A stretch of DNA of 64,000 nucleotides. Source: Sugiyamaella lignohabitans (lineage: Eukaryota; Ascomycota; Dipodascomycetes; Dipodascales; Trichomonascaceae). The stretch spans positions 3,906,001-3,970,000 of the forward strand of contig NC_031672.1 of the NCBI RefSeq assembly GCF_001640025.1. The letters run 5' to 3'. Positions 31,661-41,724 of this stretch are shown piece after piece. The notes beneath the pieces were generated by a model. The model made no database searches. It was not told where the DNA came from and was given only the letters and a program-made list of their open reading frames with translations. Within the stretch, counting starts at the first letter, position 1; each line of letters begins with the position of its first letter. The translations under genes were made by a program, and so were the position numbers.

Positions 31661-32722
31661 CTAGTTCAGGCTGATGACAACCTTTCCTACGTGCTTGGCT
31701 GACTTGAAGTACTTGTATGCCTCGACGGAGTCTTCGAATTTGAACACCCTGTCGATGGCCAGGGGAATCTTGTTTTGGGAGAGGAAGCGAATGAAATCAT
31801 CGGCAAGTGCCTTGCTGCCGACAATGATACCGCGCACAATGGCGTTCTTGCTGAGTGCCAGGGGACCCACGTCGGGCATGTCTTCTTGCTTGGCTGGAGC
31901 AATGAGTCCAATAATGCTCACTTGGCCGCCGGTGGTCAAACTCAAAATACTCTCCTTGAGAGTGCCGGATCCACCGTTCTCAAGAACAATGTCTACACCA
32001 CGGCCATCGGTGAGACGAAGAACTTCCTCAGACCAATTGGGGTTTTTGGCATAGTTGACGACATGATCGACCTTGAGCTCAGCCTGGATCTTAGCGAGCT
32101 TCTCATCAGACGATGAAGTAACAATGGTTTTGGCACCAGCGGCCTTGGCAATGGCCAAACCAATTGCGGATACACCGCCAGTACCAAGAGCAAGAACAGT
32201 CTGACCAGCGATAAGTGGAGCTCCTGGCAGTCCGTACAAACCATTCCAAGCGGTAACACCAGCACAGGGAAGAGTGGACAGTTCTTCCCAGGAAAGGTCA
32301 ACACTCTTGGGAATCTTGTTCACAGCAAATGATGGAAGTGTGACATATTCACGTAGACCGCCGTCGATGTTACCACCAAGCGAATCGTCTACTCTCTTGG
32401 GAGGACCGTAAAGGTTGTGAACTGAAAAATTGCCAATAACTCTTTGGCCATCAGCAAACTCCTCGGGAGAAACATTCTTTCCTCTACCAACAATCTCACC
32501 AGAAAAGTCCGAGCAGGGAACAACGTTTTTCTTAGTGGGGAATGGGTAAACTCCACTAAGAATCATCAAATCTCTCTGATTGAGCGAAGCGGCCTTCACC
32601 TTAATAAGCACATCCTCAGGGCCAACTTCAGGGAGTTCCTCGGTGGACTGTTTAATATCGTCAATTGAGCCATTGAACTCGGTGACGTGGAAAACCTTGT
32701 GTTTGGACGGCAGCGATACCAT
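31661..32722 (-). CDS. MDR-family NAD(P)H-dependent oxidoreductase
   Basis: The 353-residue protein is a medium-chain dehydrogenase/reductase of the zinc-type alcohol dehydrogenase-like/quinone oxidoreductase group. The GroES-like N-terminal half has VLIKVKAASLNQRDLMILSG and PCSDFSGEIVG. The Rossmann part near 172-187 has LALGTGGVSAIGLAIAKAAG. The catalytic and structural zinc Cys/His sets of true alcohol dehydrogenases are not seen. The substrate is unknown; reduction of quinones or unsaturated carbonyls is the family norm. There is no targeting signal. Confidence 0.85.
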   Translation of the reverse strand: MVSLPSKHKVFHVTEFNGSIDDIKQSTEELPEVGPEDVLIKVKAASLNQRDLMILSGVYPFPTKKNVVPCSDFSGEIVGRGKNVSPEEFADGQRVIGNFSVHNLYGPPKRVDDSLGGNIDGGLREYVTLPSFAVNKIPKSVDLSWEELSTLPCAGVTAWNGLYGLPGAPLIAGQTVLALGTGGVSAIGLAIAKAAGAKTIVTSSSDEKLAKIQAELKVDHVVNYAKNPNWSEEVLRLTDGRGVDIVLENGGSGTLKESILSLTTGGQVSIIGLIAPAKQEDMPDVGPLALSKNAIVRGIIVGSKALADDFIRFLSQNKIPLAIDRVFKFEDSVEAYKYFKSAKHVGKVVISLN

Positions 32723-33206
32723 TGTTGATTAACGTATTAGACTTGGCACTGAAATACAACGATTGAAATGTCAAAGTGACCTTGCCAAATATTTATATCT
32801 TGGAGGATTGACCGGGATCCCCTGACATTGGGTGCTTCCCTTGCCCTGTCATCGGAGAAGTAAATCTTCCCTTCGGAGTTACTCTTGATTGCGACAACTA
32901 AAATACGTGTCAGCAATCTTTACATCACTAGTATTTGCTGCTTATCTCCACTAGTAATCACCGTCAAAAACGGATATAACGCCTATACCTTGGTGCTCAA
33001 AACATTCTAGAAATTTTTGCTGGCATTTGCTCTGCTTATAAAGCCATGTGCCGGAGAAAAAGGCACATTTTATCGCCGACGCATCCCCTGAAAATACCCA
33101 ACCGGTGGTGCCACGGCGTTAAGGGTTCTGACCGCGCAGATCCACGGCGACCCTCCTGGACCTATGCCTGCCTGTCTCTGTTTCCTGACGTTCTTCTCAC
33201 GGGCAT

Positions 33207-33403
33207 GCCGCCGGCGGCTGGGGCGTTGCCCCAGACCCCATTGCTCCTGCTTCGCAGGAGATTACCGGGGGACTCAAGTTTATATAATATACTATGAGTG
33301 GTGCACGCACCTAACAAAATAAATGCCGGAAAGGTCGACGAAACGACTCGAGCGGAGCGAGAGGAGCCGTGGGGTCTGGGGCGAAGCCCCAGCCGCCGGA
33401 GGC
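33207..33403 (+). repeat. NPE-15, complete with a 60-bp central insert
   Basis: The termini and both arms are intact, but the centre holds about 60 bp of AT-rich sequence (TATATAATATAC), making it 197 bp long. The left loop is GTT and the right loop GAA. Confidence 0.9.
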
Positions 33404-33962
33404 ACACTGCGACCCAGAATAGGAAACCTATTATAAATATTATCTTGAGATATTATTAAGATCCATGGCAGTTGGAGCTGGATCCGCGCTATAAGCGCCC
33501 ACCAATGGGAGGAGGCACCAGCCGTCGTTGGTATCAGTGGTCTGTGGCACGATAACTACAGCAGATAATAAATATATATTTATATAAATTGAGAATATTA
33601 TTATAATTATTTTATATGTAAGTCGTTTAGGTGGGGTAGCTGCGAGGCAGTGAAATTTCATGGTGACATGCAGGGCTTGAACACACAACTGATATGGTAT
33701 CCACGAGTATTCATTGTTTCAGAACAACACTCGCCGAATTCCTGAAAACAAGCAATAAACAAAACGCAACCCGACATGACTCCACACACACATACAAAAA
33801 CGGCCAATGGATACACTGGCGTATCGAGCGAGATCCTGCCACAAGTCGAGCGGAACCCAGCGGGCGATCGAAGGCTAACAAGACTAACAGTACATGATGC
33901 AACAGCTTATCGTGGCAACATACATTTCAAACTGGCAACTCCAACAGCGCCACCACCAGACG

Positions 33963-34021
33963 CCCGAGAGCTAAGCGAGAGAACCCGTGGGGTCTGGCGC
34001 GAAGCCTCAGCCGCCGGAGGC
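33963..34021 (+). repeat. NPE-16, right half (B arm)
   Basis: A right terminus with an altered B arm (GAGAGCTAAGCGAGAG) and GGGGTCTGGCGCGAAGCCTC. No left half precedes it. It is followed 31 bp later by a left half. Confidence 0.75.
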
Positions 34022-34052
34022 AACACCCCGGGTAGACAGTGTGCGACAGAGG

Positions 34053-34106
34053 GCCTCCGGCGGCTGGGGCGCTGCCCCAGACCCCGTTGTGCTCGCTTCG
34101 CGAGCG
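34053..34106. repeat. NPE-17, left half with a novel arm
   Basis: A perfect left terminus (loop GCT) is followed by GCTCGC-TTC-GCGAGC, a different but fully paired arm hairpin. With NPE-16 it gives a right-half/left-half order, as if two tandem copies each lost their outer part. Confidence 0.75.
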
Positions 34107-34652
34107 GTGTTGGTGCAATCGGATGCTCGCCGATGGGGAATGTCGCGCTAGTGGATCGCAAGTGTGGGCAGGTGCAGTCAGTCATGTGCTGCTGTCAGGC
34201 AGACAAGCAGGCACGCAGTTGGTGGTGATGGGCGTGAGGTGAGGAGCCAGGGGTAATGTGGTTGCCCTTTTTATCAGCCCTGTTTCACCAGTTTAATTAG
34301 TGAGTGGCTAGGAGGAGGTGCTGAGGCGGGCTGGTTTGGGCTATCTCGCGTTTTGCCCTTTATGGCTGCTGGGGCGATTGCTTCCTATCTGAGGGCGCCG
34401 GTTTCCTTAATTAGCAACAATTAGGCCGTTTACGTCACTGGCGCACTTTATTCGGTATCTAACCCTGCCGGTGTGTTAGATTAGCCTTATATGGAAAGCC
34501 ATCCTACTAACTGCACGACTATCGCCAGCTGCTACTTACAGTAGAGCAGTGGTAGTAGAATTAGGAGTGCAACAGCGGCTAGTGGGGTGAAATAGCTTGG
34601 CAAGTGGTATTATTATGATAGTCTGGATTGGGCTGGACTGGACTGGACTGGC

Positions 34653-34690
34653 GGTGGGTTGGGTTGGGTTGGGCTGGGTTGGGTTGGGCT
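34653..34690 (+). repeat. GGGTT tandem tract, G-quadruplex candidate
   Basis: Seven GGG runs are separated by TT or CT. It is preceded by a short TGGAC repeat. The tract resembles interstitial telomere-like sequence, though the telomere repeat of this species is not known from the window. Confidence 0.55.
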
Positions 34691-35191
34691 ATCATGCCGC
34701 TTGTAGGGAACGGTGGTGGCTGGCGGCTGAACATCGGGCTGGCGATAGGGCCCGGCAGGATTTCTCAGCCCATTTTTGTGGCAAGACCCAACAATGAGAG
34801 ACAGAGAGAAGCCGACATACTGGAAATTAGTCAATACAGATGCTGTTAATTGGTAATTGTCAATCGCTTGGCAGACTGCCTGAAGACAAAAGTCGCTCTT
34901 TGTTTATATGTGTACACCCGGCAGGTTACCCAGCTGCAATCATAATAATTCGTCAGATATTATTCAGAGAGTGATGAGCAAGTTTCACATGCCTCGAGCG
35001 TCGAAGGTACTGTATATCAAGCTCAGCAATTAGTCACTGACAACACTCAGCGCGTATCGGCTAAGACGCTAAGGTAAGAATGTTTGCATACGTAATGTTT
35101 GGTTGGTTCGGTTGGCAAATTGCGGCTGAGGAGGGTCAGGTGGATTGGGCGGCGGCCTGGTGGGTCGCACCACCGCCGCCAGGTGGACCCA

Positions 35192-35215
35192 GGTGGGTTG
35201 GGTTGGGCAGTTGGG
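35192..35215 (+). repeat. Second G-quadruplex candidate
   Basis: Four GGG runs lie within 24 bases (GGTGGGTTGGGTTGGG, then GGG after five bases). Confidence 0.5.
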
Positions 35216-35399
35216 TTCTAGCTAATTGTAGCCCATACCATCCCCACGCATGCATTTTAAAGTTAGGTCTAGATGGGCAAGGTTTGATCGTTGTAAGTCG
35301 GGACCATCGCCGTAAAAAGGTCATGTTGGATCTGTTAAAGAGTGCTTTTTGTTGGTCGTTCAGTATGGTTGCTGTGGTATTTCTTGCTGCTTGGTGTTG

Positions 35400-35700
35400 T
35401 TGCTGCTGCTGCTGCTTGTCTGATTCTGCGGGCTGATTATGACTGCTGCTGCCCGAGCTATTGCCTATCGCTGCTGCTCATGCTCCTGCTGCCGCTGCCG
35501 CTACTGAATGAGTACTGAGGTACTGATTGAGCTGAGGATTGTGCTGCTGCTTAAAGCTATTGCGTGGAGCTACTGATTAACATGCTGATTGAGATATGAA
35601 ATATTACCACTGATTCAGCTACTAATTCAGCTCCTGCTTAACTATTAATCCAACTACTGACTCAAGTACTGATTCTACTGAACTACTGCATATCTCTCTG
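35400..35700 (+). repeat. Imperfect CTG and ACTGATT-type repeats
   Basis: CTGCTG blocks grade into a loosely periodic series of TACTGATT, GCTACTAATTCAG and similar units. There is no long open frame with matching periodicity. Confidence 0.5.
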
Positions 35701-35777
35701 CCGACAGTACTTGCTACCTACCACTTGACAATGATGATAGCGGTAATATTCACAGTTTGAATACCGTAACCAGTATC

Positions 35778-35808
35778 CACACACAAACACAAACACACAC
35801 ACACACCC
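35778..35808 (+). repeat. CA dinucleotide microsatellite
   Basis: A CACA-rich run with occasional AAA interruptions. Confidence 0.8.
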
Positions 35809-37086
35809 CATCGGTTGCTACTGGTAAGTACCACTTACTCTCCACTACCCTGTATACCTGTAAATAGCTTATTCCCCAGACCGGTCGAATTGAAAAAAAA
35901 AAAGACCTATCTCGGCACAGTAATACAACCTAAAACCGCTAGTCACGGCGTTGGCGGTCCAGGTGCCCAATTTTGTTTTTCAAGCTTGTAACCGTTTTTT
36001 TGCTGTTTCATCTCGTTTATGGCATACTCGTTTTTTACAAAAAAGCCTCCCGTTTTCGTACCTTGCTTTTCTTTTGTTGCTGCTGTGTTCTATCTTCTCT
36101 CTCCACACACAATAACGCAAGTCCCAACTGGTGAGTTCCGCCTGTAATATATTTGACGCTGCTGCGGTTTCGCGATATTTTCGTCTCCCTCTCCGTCCCG
36201 ACTGCCGCTGTCACGTATTGTAAACCCGCCGTTAACCAAACCACCGCACCGCTACTGCATTAGCATCAGCAGCTTACAGCACCCTGCCGAACCACATGGT
36301 CCACCCGTCATGAGCCTGCAGCTGGAATTTCATCCGTCCTCTCCACGTTTATATGTAATCCCGTGAGAGATGCACATTGCCTAAAATGGCCAGATTAGTG
36401 CTTTACATACAGTACTAATATATATATGTCCAAATATATCTAGATAGTTCTAATATTGATTGAAGTGAAAAATTCATTATTCGTCATCTCCTTGAATCGA
36501 TATTGCTATTGTACAACGTTGATAATATCCTTGAATACTGCTAATTCCGTGATTGATTTTATTCCTTGAATTCGTTTCTTTATCATCTATCTCTTGTTAT
36601 TGATAATATCCCCGCCGCTAGCTTGTTGATTATCTAAATTACTGTGGCTGTTGGTGTGAAATATCACTCAAGCACGTTTTGAAAATTTCCAACATTTATT
36701 TCGACGCGTTTGTTTAGCACTATCCAGCCTGATATTGACTTTGCTGATATTTATTGGTGTCTACGACGATATCAAGTAATATATTTCATAACCTTGGACG
36801 TGTAACCATTTAGTTTGTCGCCGCGCTTTTCCTCCGGTACACCTCCCCAGTTTGTCACCCATTTTCTTCCGGATAGGGTCCTTGGTTTACGTTTCAAATT
36901 AATAGTTGGGTTTCTTTCAGTCTGCTTATAATTTATTTGCAAACAGTTGATTACATTGCACATTATATCAGGTTCACTTGAAACTACTGCGCCTTAGTCT
37001 ACCCCACAGTTCAGTTTCACAGTCTGTCTCCATATTTCGTTTTCGACTTTCCCGTTGGTTATTATACTCTCACTACACTACCTACC

Positions 37087-39075
37087 ATGTCTGCTTTGTC
37101 AGTTGCTTTAAACGGATTGAGATCCCATGATCACACCACGAACCCTCATTCTCATTTATTATCACATTCGCGATCGCCCCCACCTGCCTTGGATGGCTAC
37201 TCCAACCTTCGCGGTAGTCCTCCCAACGGCATTAAACATAGCCTTGCCAATGGTTCAACAGACCATGCTCCTGGTAACTTTGAAAGATTAGCTGTATTCG
37301 CTAATGGGTCTCGAAGTTCCAGCATTGATGGAGCCATTAGCTCCAGTACGTCGGCCATCGACAATAGTGCTGCTACACCCGCTTCTGCTGTGGGTGCTAG
37401 TACTGGATCAGGCAGATCTGGTTCGCCCACTCCTGCTCAGAGATTTGTAAATGTTCCTCGCACTACTGTTGACACTTTAGGTTCATCTCCATCTGCTTTT
37501 TCACCTCTGTCGTCAAATTCATATCGATTGACAAATAACTTACGTCGCTCGTCTCTTTCTCCCGCTGGAAGTGTTAGCAGTAGCACTGGCCAAAGTATTC
37601 CTCATGGTTCAGTGTCTCCTATTGCTACAGCTGAAGGAGCTGATCTTATTGCTCCACCCTCGCCAACTTCTGCCAATGCTGCCAATGTTTTACTTCAAAC
37701 AGCCCAGTTGAGTCAAGCTTCGTCGCAGAAGCAATCACAGCCCATTCAGACTTCACAAGTAAGCAACACGTTACTAGCTCAGCCCTCGTCTCTATCAAGA
37801 CAATTGGCTCAGTCTGCTACACGTCATTACGACATTCCTAAGACCTCTAATTCATCAAATGCTTCGTCGGTGAATAATAATGGTTCTAGCACCCCTAGAA
37901 ATAGAAGACTGTCAAATACTGTGCACACTCCAACTGGATCTTATGGTGCCAAGGCTTCACCTGGTCTTCACCCAGTTGGTTCTGCTTCGTCTTCTCTTCT
38001 TAAGTCACACTTGATTCAGTCAAGCACTACTCCTGTTGGCAGTCCTGGAGCCGCCTCTAATGGCCCACTAAACACCAATTCACCAGTTGCGATTGCCGCA
38101 GCCGCTGCAGTTACTCCAGACAAACTGTCTCGTCTTCTACTTACGCAGGGCCCACTTGCTATTCGTCATATCACCTCACATTTGGCTCTCACTATCAATG
38201 GATTTGCAGACCTATCGCTTTCTAAACAGAGACGGTTAATCATTGCTGTCCTAGACAGTGGTGATCCTGTCAACAGTGTAGTTTTCGAGAAGGTTGGATG
38301 GGGTCGATGGGCTGCTCGTAAGACTGATTCTCCTGCAGCAGCAGCAGCTGCTGCATCTGCTGCTTCGGCTGCCAACAATGGCTCTTCCAAACATCGTCGT
38401 GATAGTATCAGTGCCGAACTTGTATCGTCATCAGTGAACCCACCTATCTCGCCAGTTCTAAACGCTGTTGACTCACATTACCTGTCTTCATCACTCAAGA
38501 ACTCGATCACAACTGCCTACGCTGACGACGTGGATCTAGCTGATGATGATATGATGTTCCATAACTCCGTCATTCGCAAGCCCGTACGACCAAGTCATCT
38601 CTTGCAAGGAGCTCTTCGCAGCCGTCGTCACCGAAGGCCTTCACAAAAGATGCGTGAAAGAATTGCATTTGGTGCTGAGGGCCGTAACATGGACGACAGC
38701 GATAATGACGATGATGACGAGCTCGAACGTGTTGGTGACCGCAACAGCGTCTTCGACGAAAATGTGTTTGAAGACGACGACGACGAGCTGGACGAGCTGG
38801 ATTCTCTCGATGACCAAGAGGCCATGGACGACGCGATCCACCTCAGCATTCGACGACCCAGCCGCAACGGTGGCGACACCGACGACGAGGACTGGCAGGC
38901 CATCGGAGCAGCCAAACTCCGACGAGACACAGCAGCCACGATAGCACAGCTCAGTGCCAGCCACAGTCACTACCACCAACAACAAGCGGCAGACATCAAG
39001 CAGCCCACCCAGGACGACGTGGTCAAGCGCGAACAAGAGGCCATTGACGCCCTCGTCCAGCTCAAATCCATCTGA
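37087..39075 (+). CDS. STB3: Stb3-like RRPE-binding regulator
   Basis: The 662-residue protein carries the Stb3/Sin3-binding family domain at about residues 344-410 (LLLTQGPLAIRHITSHLALT; SLSKQRRLIIAVLDSGDPVN; VVFEKVGWGRWAARK). In S. cerevisiae Stb3 binds the RRPE motif and represses ribosome-biogenesis genes with Sin3/Rpd3 until glucose or TOR signalling releases it. The rest is low-complexity: Ser/Asn/Thr-rich to residue 340, with polyalanine near 420, then basic patches and long Asp/Glu runs (about 535-595). RRPE motifs in the TEF1 and STM1 promoters of this window are candidate targets. The 5' spacer is 4.4 kb. It converges on STM1. Confidence 0.85.
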   Translation: MSALSVALNGLRSHDHTTNPHSHLLSHSRSPPPALDGYSNLRGSPPNGIKHSLANGSTDHAPGNFERLAVFANGSRSSSIDGAISSSTSAIDNSAATPASAVGASTGSGRSGSPTPAQRFVNVPRTTVDTLGSSPSAFSPLSSNSYRLTNNLRRSSLSPAGSVSSSTGQSIPHGSVSPIATAEGADLIAPPSPTSANAANVLLQTAQLSQASSQKQSQPIQTSQVSNTLLAQPSSLSRQLAQSATRHYDIPKTSNSSNASSVNNNGSSTPRNRRLSNTVHTPTGSYGAKASPGLHPVGSASSSLLKSHLIQSSTTPVGSPGAASNGPLNTNSPVAIAAAAAVTPDKLSRLLLTQGPLAIRHITSHLALTINGFADLSLSKQRRLIIAVLDSGDPVNSVVFEKVGWGRWAARKTDSPAAAAAAASAASAANNGSSKHRRDSISAELVSSSVNPPISPVLNAVDSHYLSSSLKNSITTAYADDVDLADDDMMFHNSVIRKPVRPSHLLQGALRSRRHRRPSQKMRERIAFGAEGRNMDDSDNDDDDELERVGDRNSVFDENVFEDDDDELDELDSLDDQEAMDDAIHLSIRRPSRNGGDTDDEDWQAIGAAKLRRDTAATIAQLSASHSHYHQQQAADIKQPTQDDVVKREQEAIDALVQLKSI

Positions 39076-39175
39076 CCGTGCACGCCACATCCATCGTCAC
39101 AACCGCCTCACGACCCTACTATTATAGATCTCAGTTTACGAATTACGAAGCTCTTAATTATCCAGCCCAGTTTCT

Positions 39176-39313
39176 GCCTCCGGCGGCTGGGGCTCCGCCC
39201 CAGACCCCGTTGCTCCTGCTCCGCAGGAGACTGCTGGGACCGTTTACGGAAACGACTCGAGCGAAGCGAGAGGAGCTACGGGGTCTGGAGCAGAGCCCCC
39301 AGCCGCCAGAAGC
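39176..39313 (+). repeat. NPE-18, complete, between convergent genes
   Basis: It lies between the STB3 and STM1 stop codons. The A-arm loop is TCC instead of TTC, and the right terminus has small changes (GCCCCCAGCCGCCAGAAGC). Confidence 0.9.
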
Positions 39314-39568
39314 ACTCCAACTACGGATAGTATGCGGATAGTTTTTTACATTGCATCAGAATATTACATATGTTCCTGAAATCGTCATCGGCATCATTTA
39401 ACAGAGGGATTTTGGAGTGAAATTTTAAATATTTTAGAGAAAAAAAGGGCCTTAGTCGTAAAATCATCTTCATCGTCGATACTAAAAAGAATCTTTTTCA
39501 AACACGCACCATGTCTGTCAGTGTCCTAGTGCAGGTATACTTTTTGCGAGTTTCTCTAAAGCAGACGC

Positions 39569-41075
39569 TTAGTTGCCCAAGGTGGGGAAGTCAGCTTGAG
39601 AGGTGATGTTGACCTTGGCTTGGGCACCAGCACGGCCACGTCCTTGGTTGTTGTTGTTGGCGTTGTTACGACGGGGTCCGTTACGGGCACCACCACGAGC
39701 AGGGCGCTCGCTACGGTCGCCACGGTTGTTAGCAGGACGAGCAGGACCGGAGAAAGAGACGTCGGCCTCAATGATGGTCTTCTCCTTTCTGGTCTTGGTA
39801 CGGACAGCCTTGGAACGAGCTTCGGGAACGAGCTCCTCGTCAGACTTCTTAACCTCGTTGGCATTGGCCCACTTGGCATCCTCAACACCCTCGTTAGCCT
39901 TACGGGCGGAACGGGAAGCATTGAGCTCAGCGTTCTTAGCGTTGAGCTCAGCATAGTACTCCTCAAGAGTCTTGGTGTTATCAGCCTCCTCCTCAGCAGG
40001 AGCGGCCTCGGCAGATTCAGCCTCAGTGGCATCCTCCTTGGCAATAGACTCGGCAGCAGCCTCGTCATCGAGTTTCTTCTTGTCATCACCCCAGGCCTTG
40101 TTAACCTTCTTGTCAGAGTCGGTCTTGCCAGTTTGAGAGTGACGGTCGAAACGACGGTTGTTGGTCTTAGAACGGGGGGTCTCACCCTCGGCACCACCTC
40201 TGGAACGGTTGTTGGCACGGCCAACGTTCTTGTCCTTCAAGGCAGCCTCATTTCCACTAAGGGGCTTCTTGTTACCGGTAGCACGGGCAGGGTTGGCACG
40301 AGCAGGAGCAGCATCAGCCTTCTTGGAGGAAGTGGTGTTCTTGACAACCTCCTTGACGGGGCCAGAAGAAACGGGAACAGAGGGAGAATCCTCGTCGTCG
40401 AGAAGAGCAAAGGGGTTCTACATATAAGTTAGTTTCAACACTCGTTTACTTCAACTCGACGAATGCTGTCAAGGTTATACCATCATACATCCGAGCAAAG
40501 GGATCTTGTTCAATTGAGATACTGCGACAAAAAAGAAACCAAAAAGATAAAATCATAGACAAAATGCAAATTGTATAACCAAACGAGACCATAGGTAGAT
40601 TTAAGCACCCCAACATCAACAGCGTAATCACATAATAGTTCAGCTGCCTACTAAAGTTGGCAATTTTTAAACGTGCGATCTCAACTGTTTCATGTTGGAT
40701 GTGACAGGTCTAAATGACCAAATACCTAACTCGTCTATCTCATTCTTGTTTTCAAGGTTCGACTAAAATGTACTCCACACTACTACATGATGCAATTACA
40801 GCAATTACGCTGTACGATCTTGCACTTTGCCAGTCCTAACCATTGAACCTTGACTTGCACACCCGCATCATGAACATATAACTCCATTCAAATTTGCTCG
40901 AATTTTCAAGTTCTTAACAGGCCAGAAATCTCAATAATCAAAATAGCGGGTCGAACACCAGTACAAAGGAATTTTACGGTCTCCAAACGTCTATAACAGT
41001 CACAATTCACAAGTCCAGAACCCAGATGATTTTGCGCCCACCACATAATATATTTACCTTTGAAGCAACAGACAT
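39569..41075 (-). CDS. STM1: Ribosome-associated protein Stm1, two exons
   Basis: Stm1 clamps idle 80S ribosomes and also binds G4 nucleic acid. Exon 1 (41058-41075) encodes MSVASK. A 640-nt intron (40418-41057; GTAAAT, ACTAAC, TAG) follows. Exon 2 (39569-40417) opens with NPFALLDDE. The spliced product has 288 residues, close to 273 in S. cerevisiae. Family blocks are the N-terminal NPF motif, GNEAALKDKNVGRANNRSR, RRFDRHSQTGKTDSDKKVN and KAWGDDKKKL. The C-terminal half has Arg/Gly/Asn stretches and ends QADFPTLGN. The codon bias is strong. An RRPE lies 150 bp upstream. Confidence 0.93.
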
Positions 41076-41224
41076 GGCCAATTTAGTCCTGAACTACACT
41101 ACCTAGCGGAATTATCCCTGGATATGGCGGTGTTGTTGTATAATGTGTTTGACTAGATTTACTATAAACAGTAAGAGAAGAAGAGAAGGCAGGAGAAGGA
41201 AAAAAAATGCAACAATTGAGTGGG

Positions 41225-41235
41225 TGAAAAATTTT
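41225..41235 (+). promoter_or_regulatory. RRPE in the STM1 promoter
   Basis: The exact 11-mer TGAAAAATTTT lies 150 bp before the STM1 ATG. It is the known Stb3-binding motif, and an STB3 gene is the next gene but one. Confidence 0.5.
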
Positions 41236-41579
41236 GACCAAAAAGAGATAATATGCAAGCTGGACCTCACCTTACCCTCTAGCTTTTAGAATGATGACCG
41301 CTTGACAACCTATTCTTATACAGGGGAATCTGCGCTTGCCCACAATTATAGCAACCATCCCTGCCAGCTCCCCAGCTCCCCAAATTATCCATTCCAAGCA
41401 CAAATGAGTTCCTTCGCCTCCTACAATTGGAGGATTGGGCGCCTTCTTGTGAAATTTCGGTTATGTATATTGCTTCTAGTCAAGGTTGCCAGTCCGTGAC
41501 CCACACCTAGACCACCAGCCCATTGACCACTCATTCCTATACCGAGTGCGGAGGCCCAGACCCTGAGGGAACGGGTTCT

Positions 41580-41724
41580 GCCACCGGCGGCTGGGGCTCT
41601 GCCCCAGACCCCTTAGCTCCTGCTTCGCAGGAGATGGCTGGGACTACCGAAGGAAACGACAAGAGAGGAGCGAGAAGAGCGAGAGGAGCAGCTGGGTCTG
41701 GAGCTCAGCGCAGCCACTGGAGGC
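41580..41724 (+). repeat. NPE-19, complete but diverged
   Basis: The left terminus has GCCACCGGCGGCTGGGGCTC and the A arm is intact. The B arm and right terminus have several changes (CAGCGCAGCCACTGGAGGC). Confidence 0.8.

Larger units (their letters stand above)
32723..37086. other. 4.4-kb gene-free region upstream of STB3
   Basis: This is the largest gap in the window. It contains NPE-15, two NPE halves, an isolated CTAACCCTG (about 34460), two G-quadruplex-like tracts (34653-34690 and 35192-35215), a CTG-rich and CTGATT-like imperfect repeat (about 35400-35700) and a CA microsatellite (35778-35808). Short frames exist but none has coding character. A long leader or noncoding transcript is possible. 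Confidence 0.55.
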
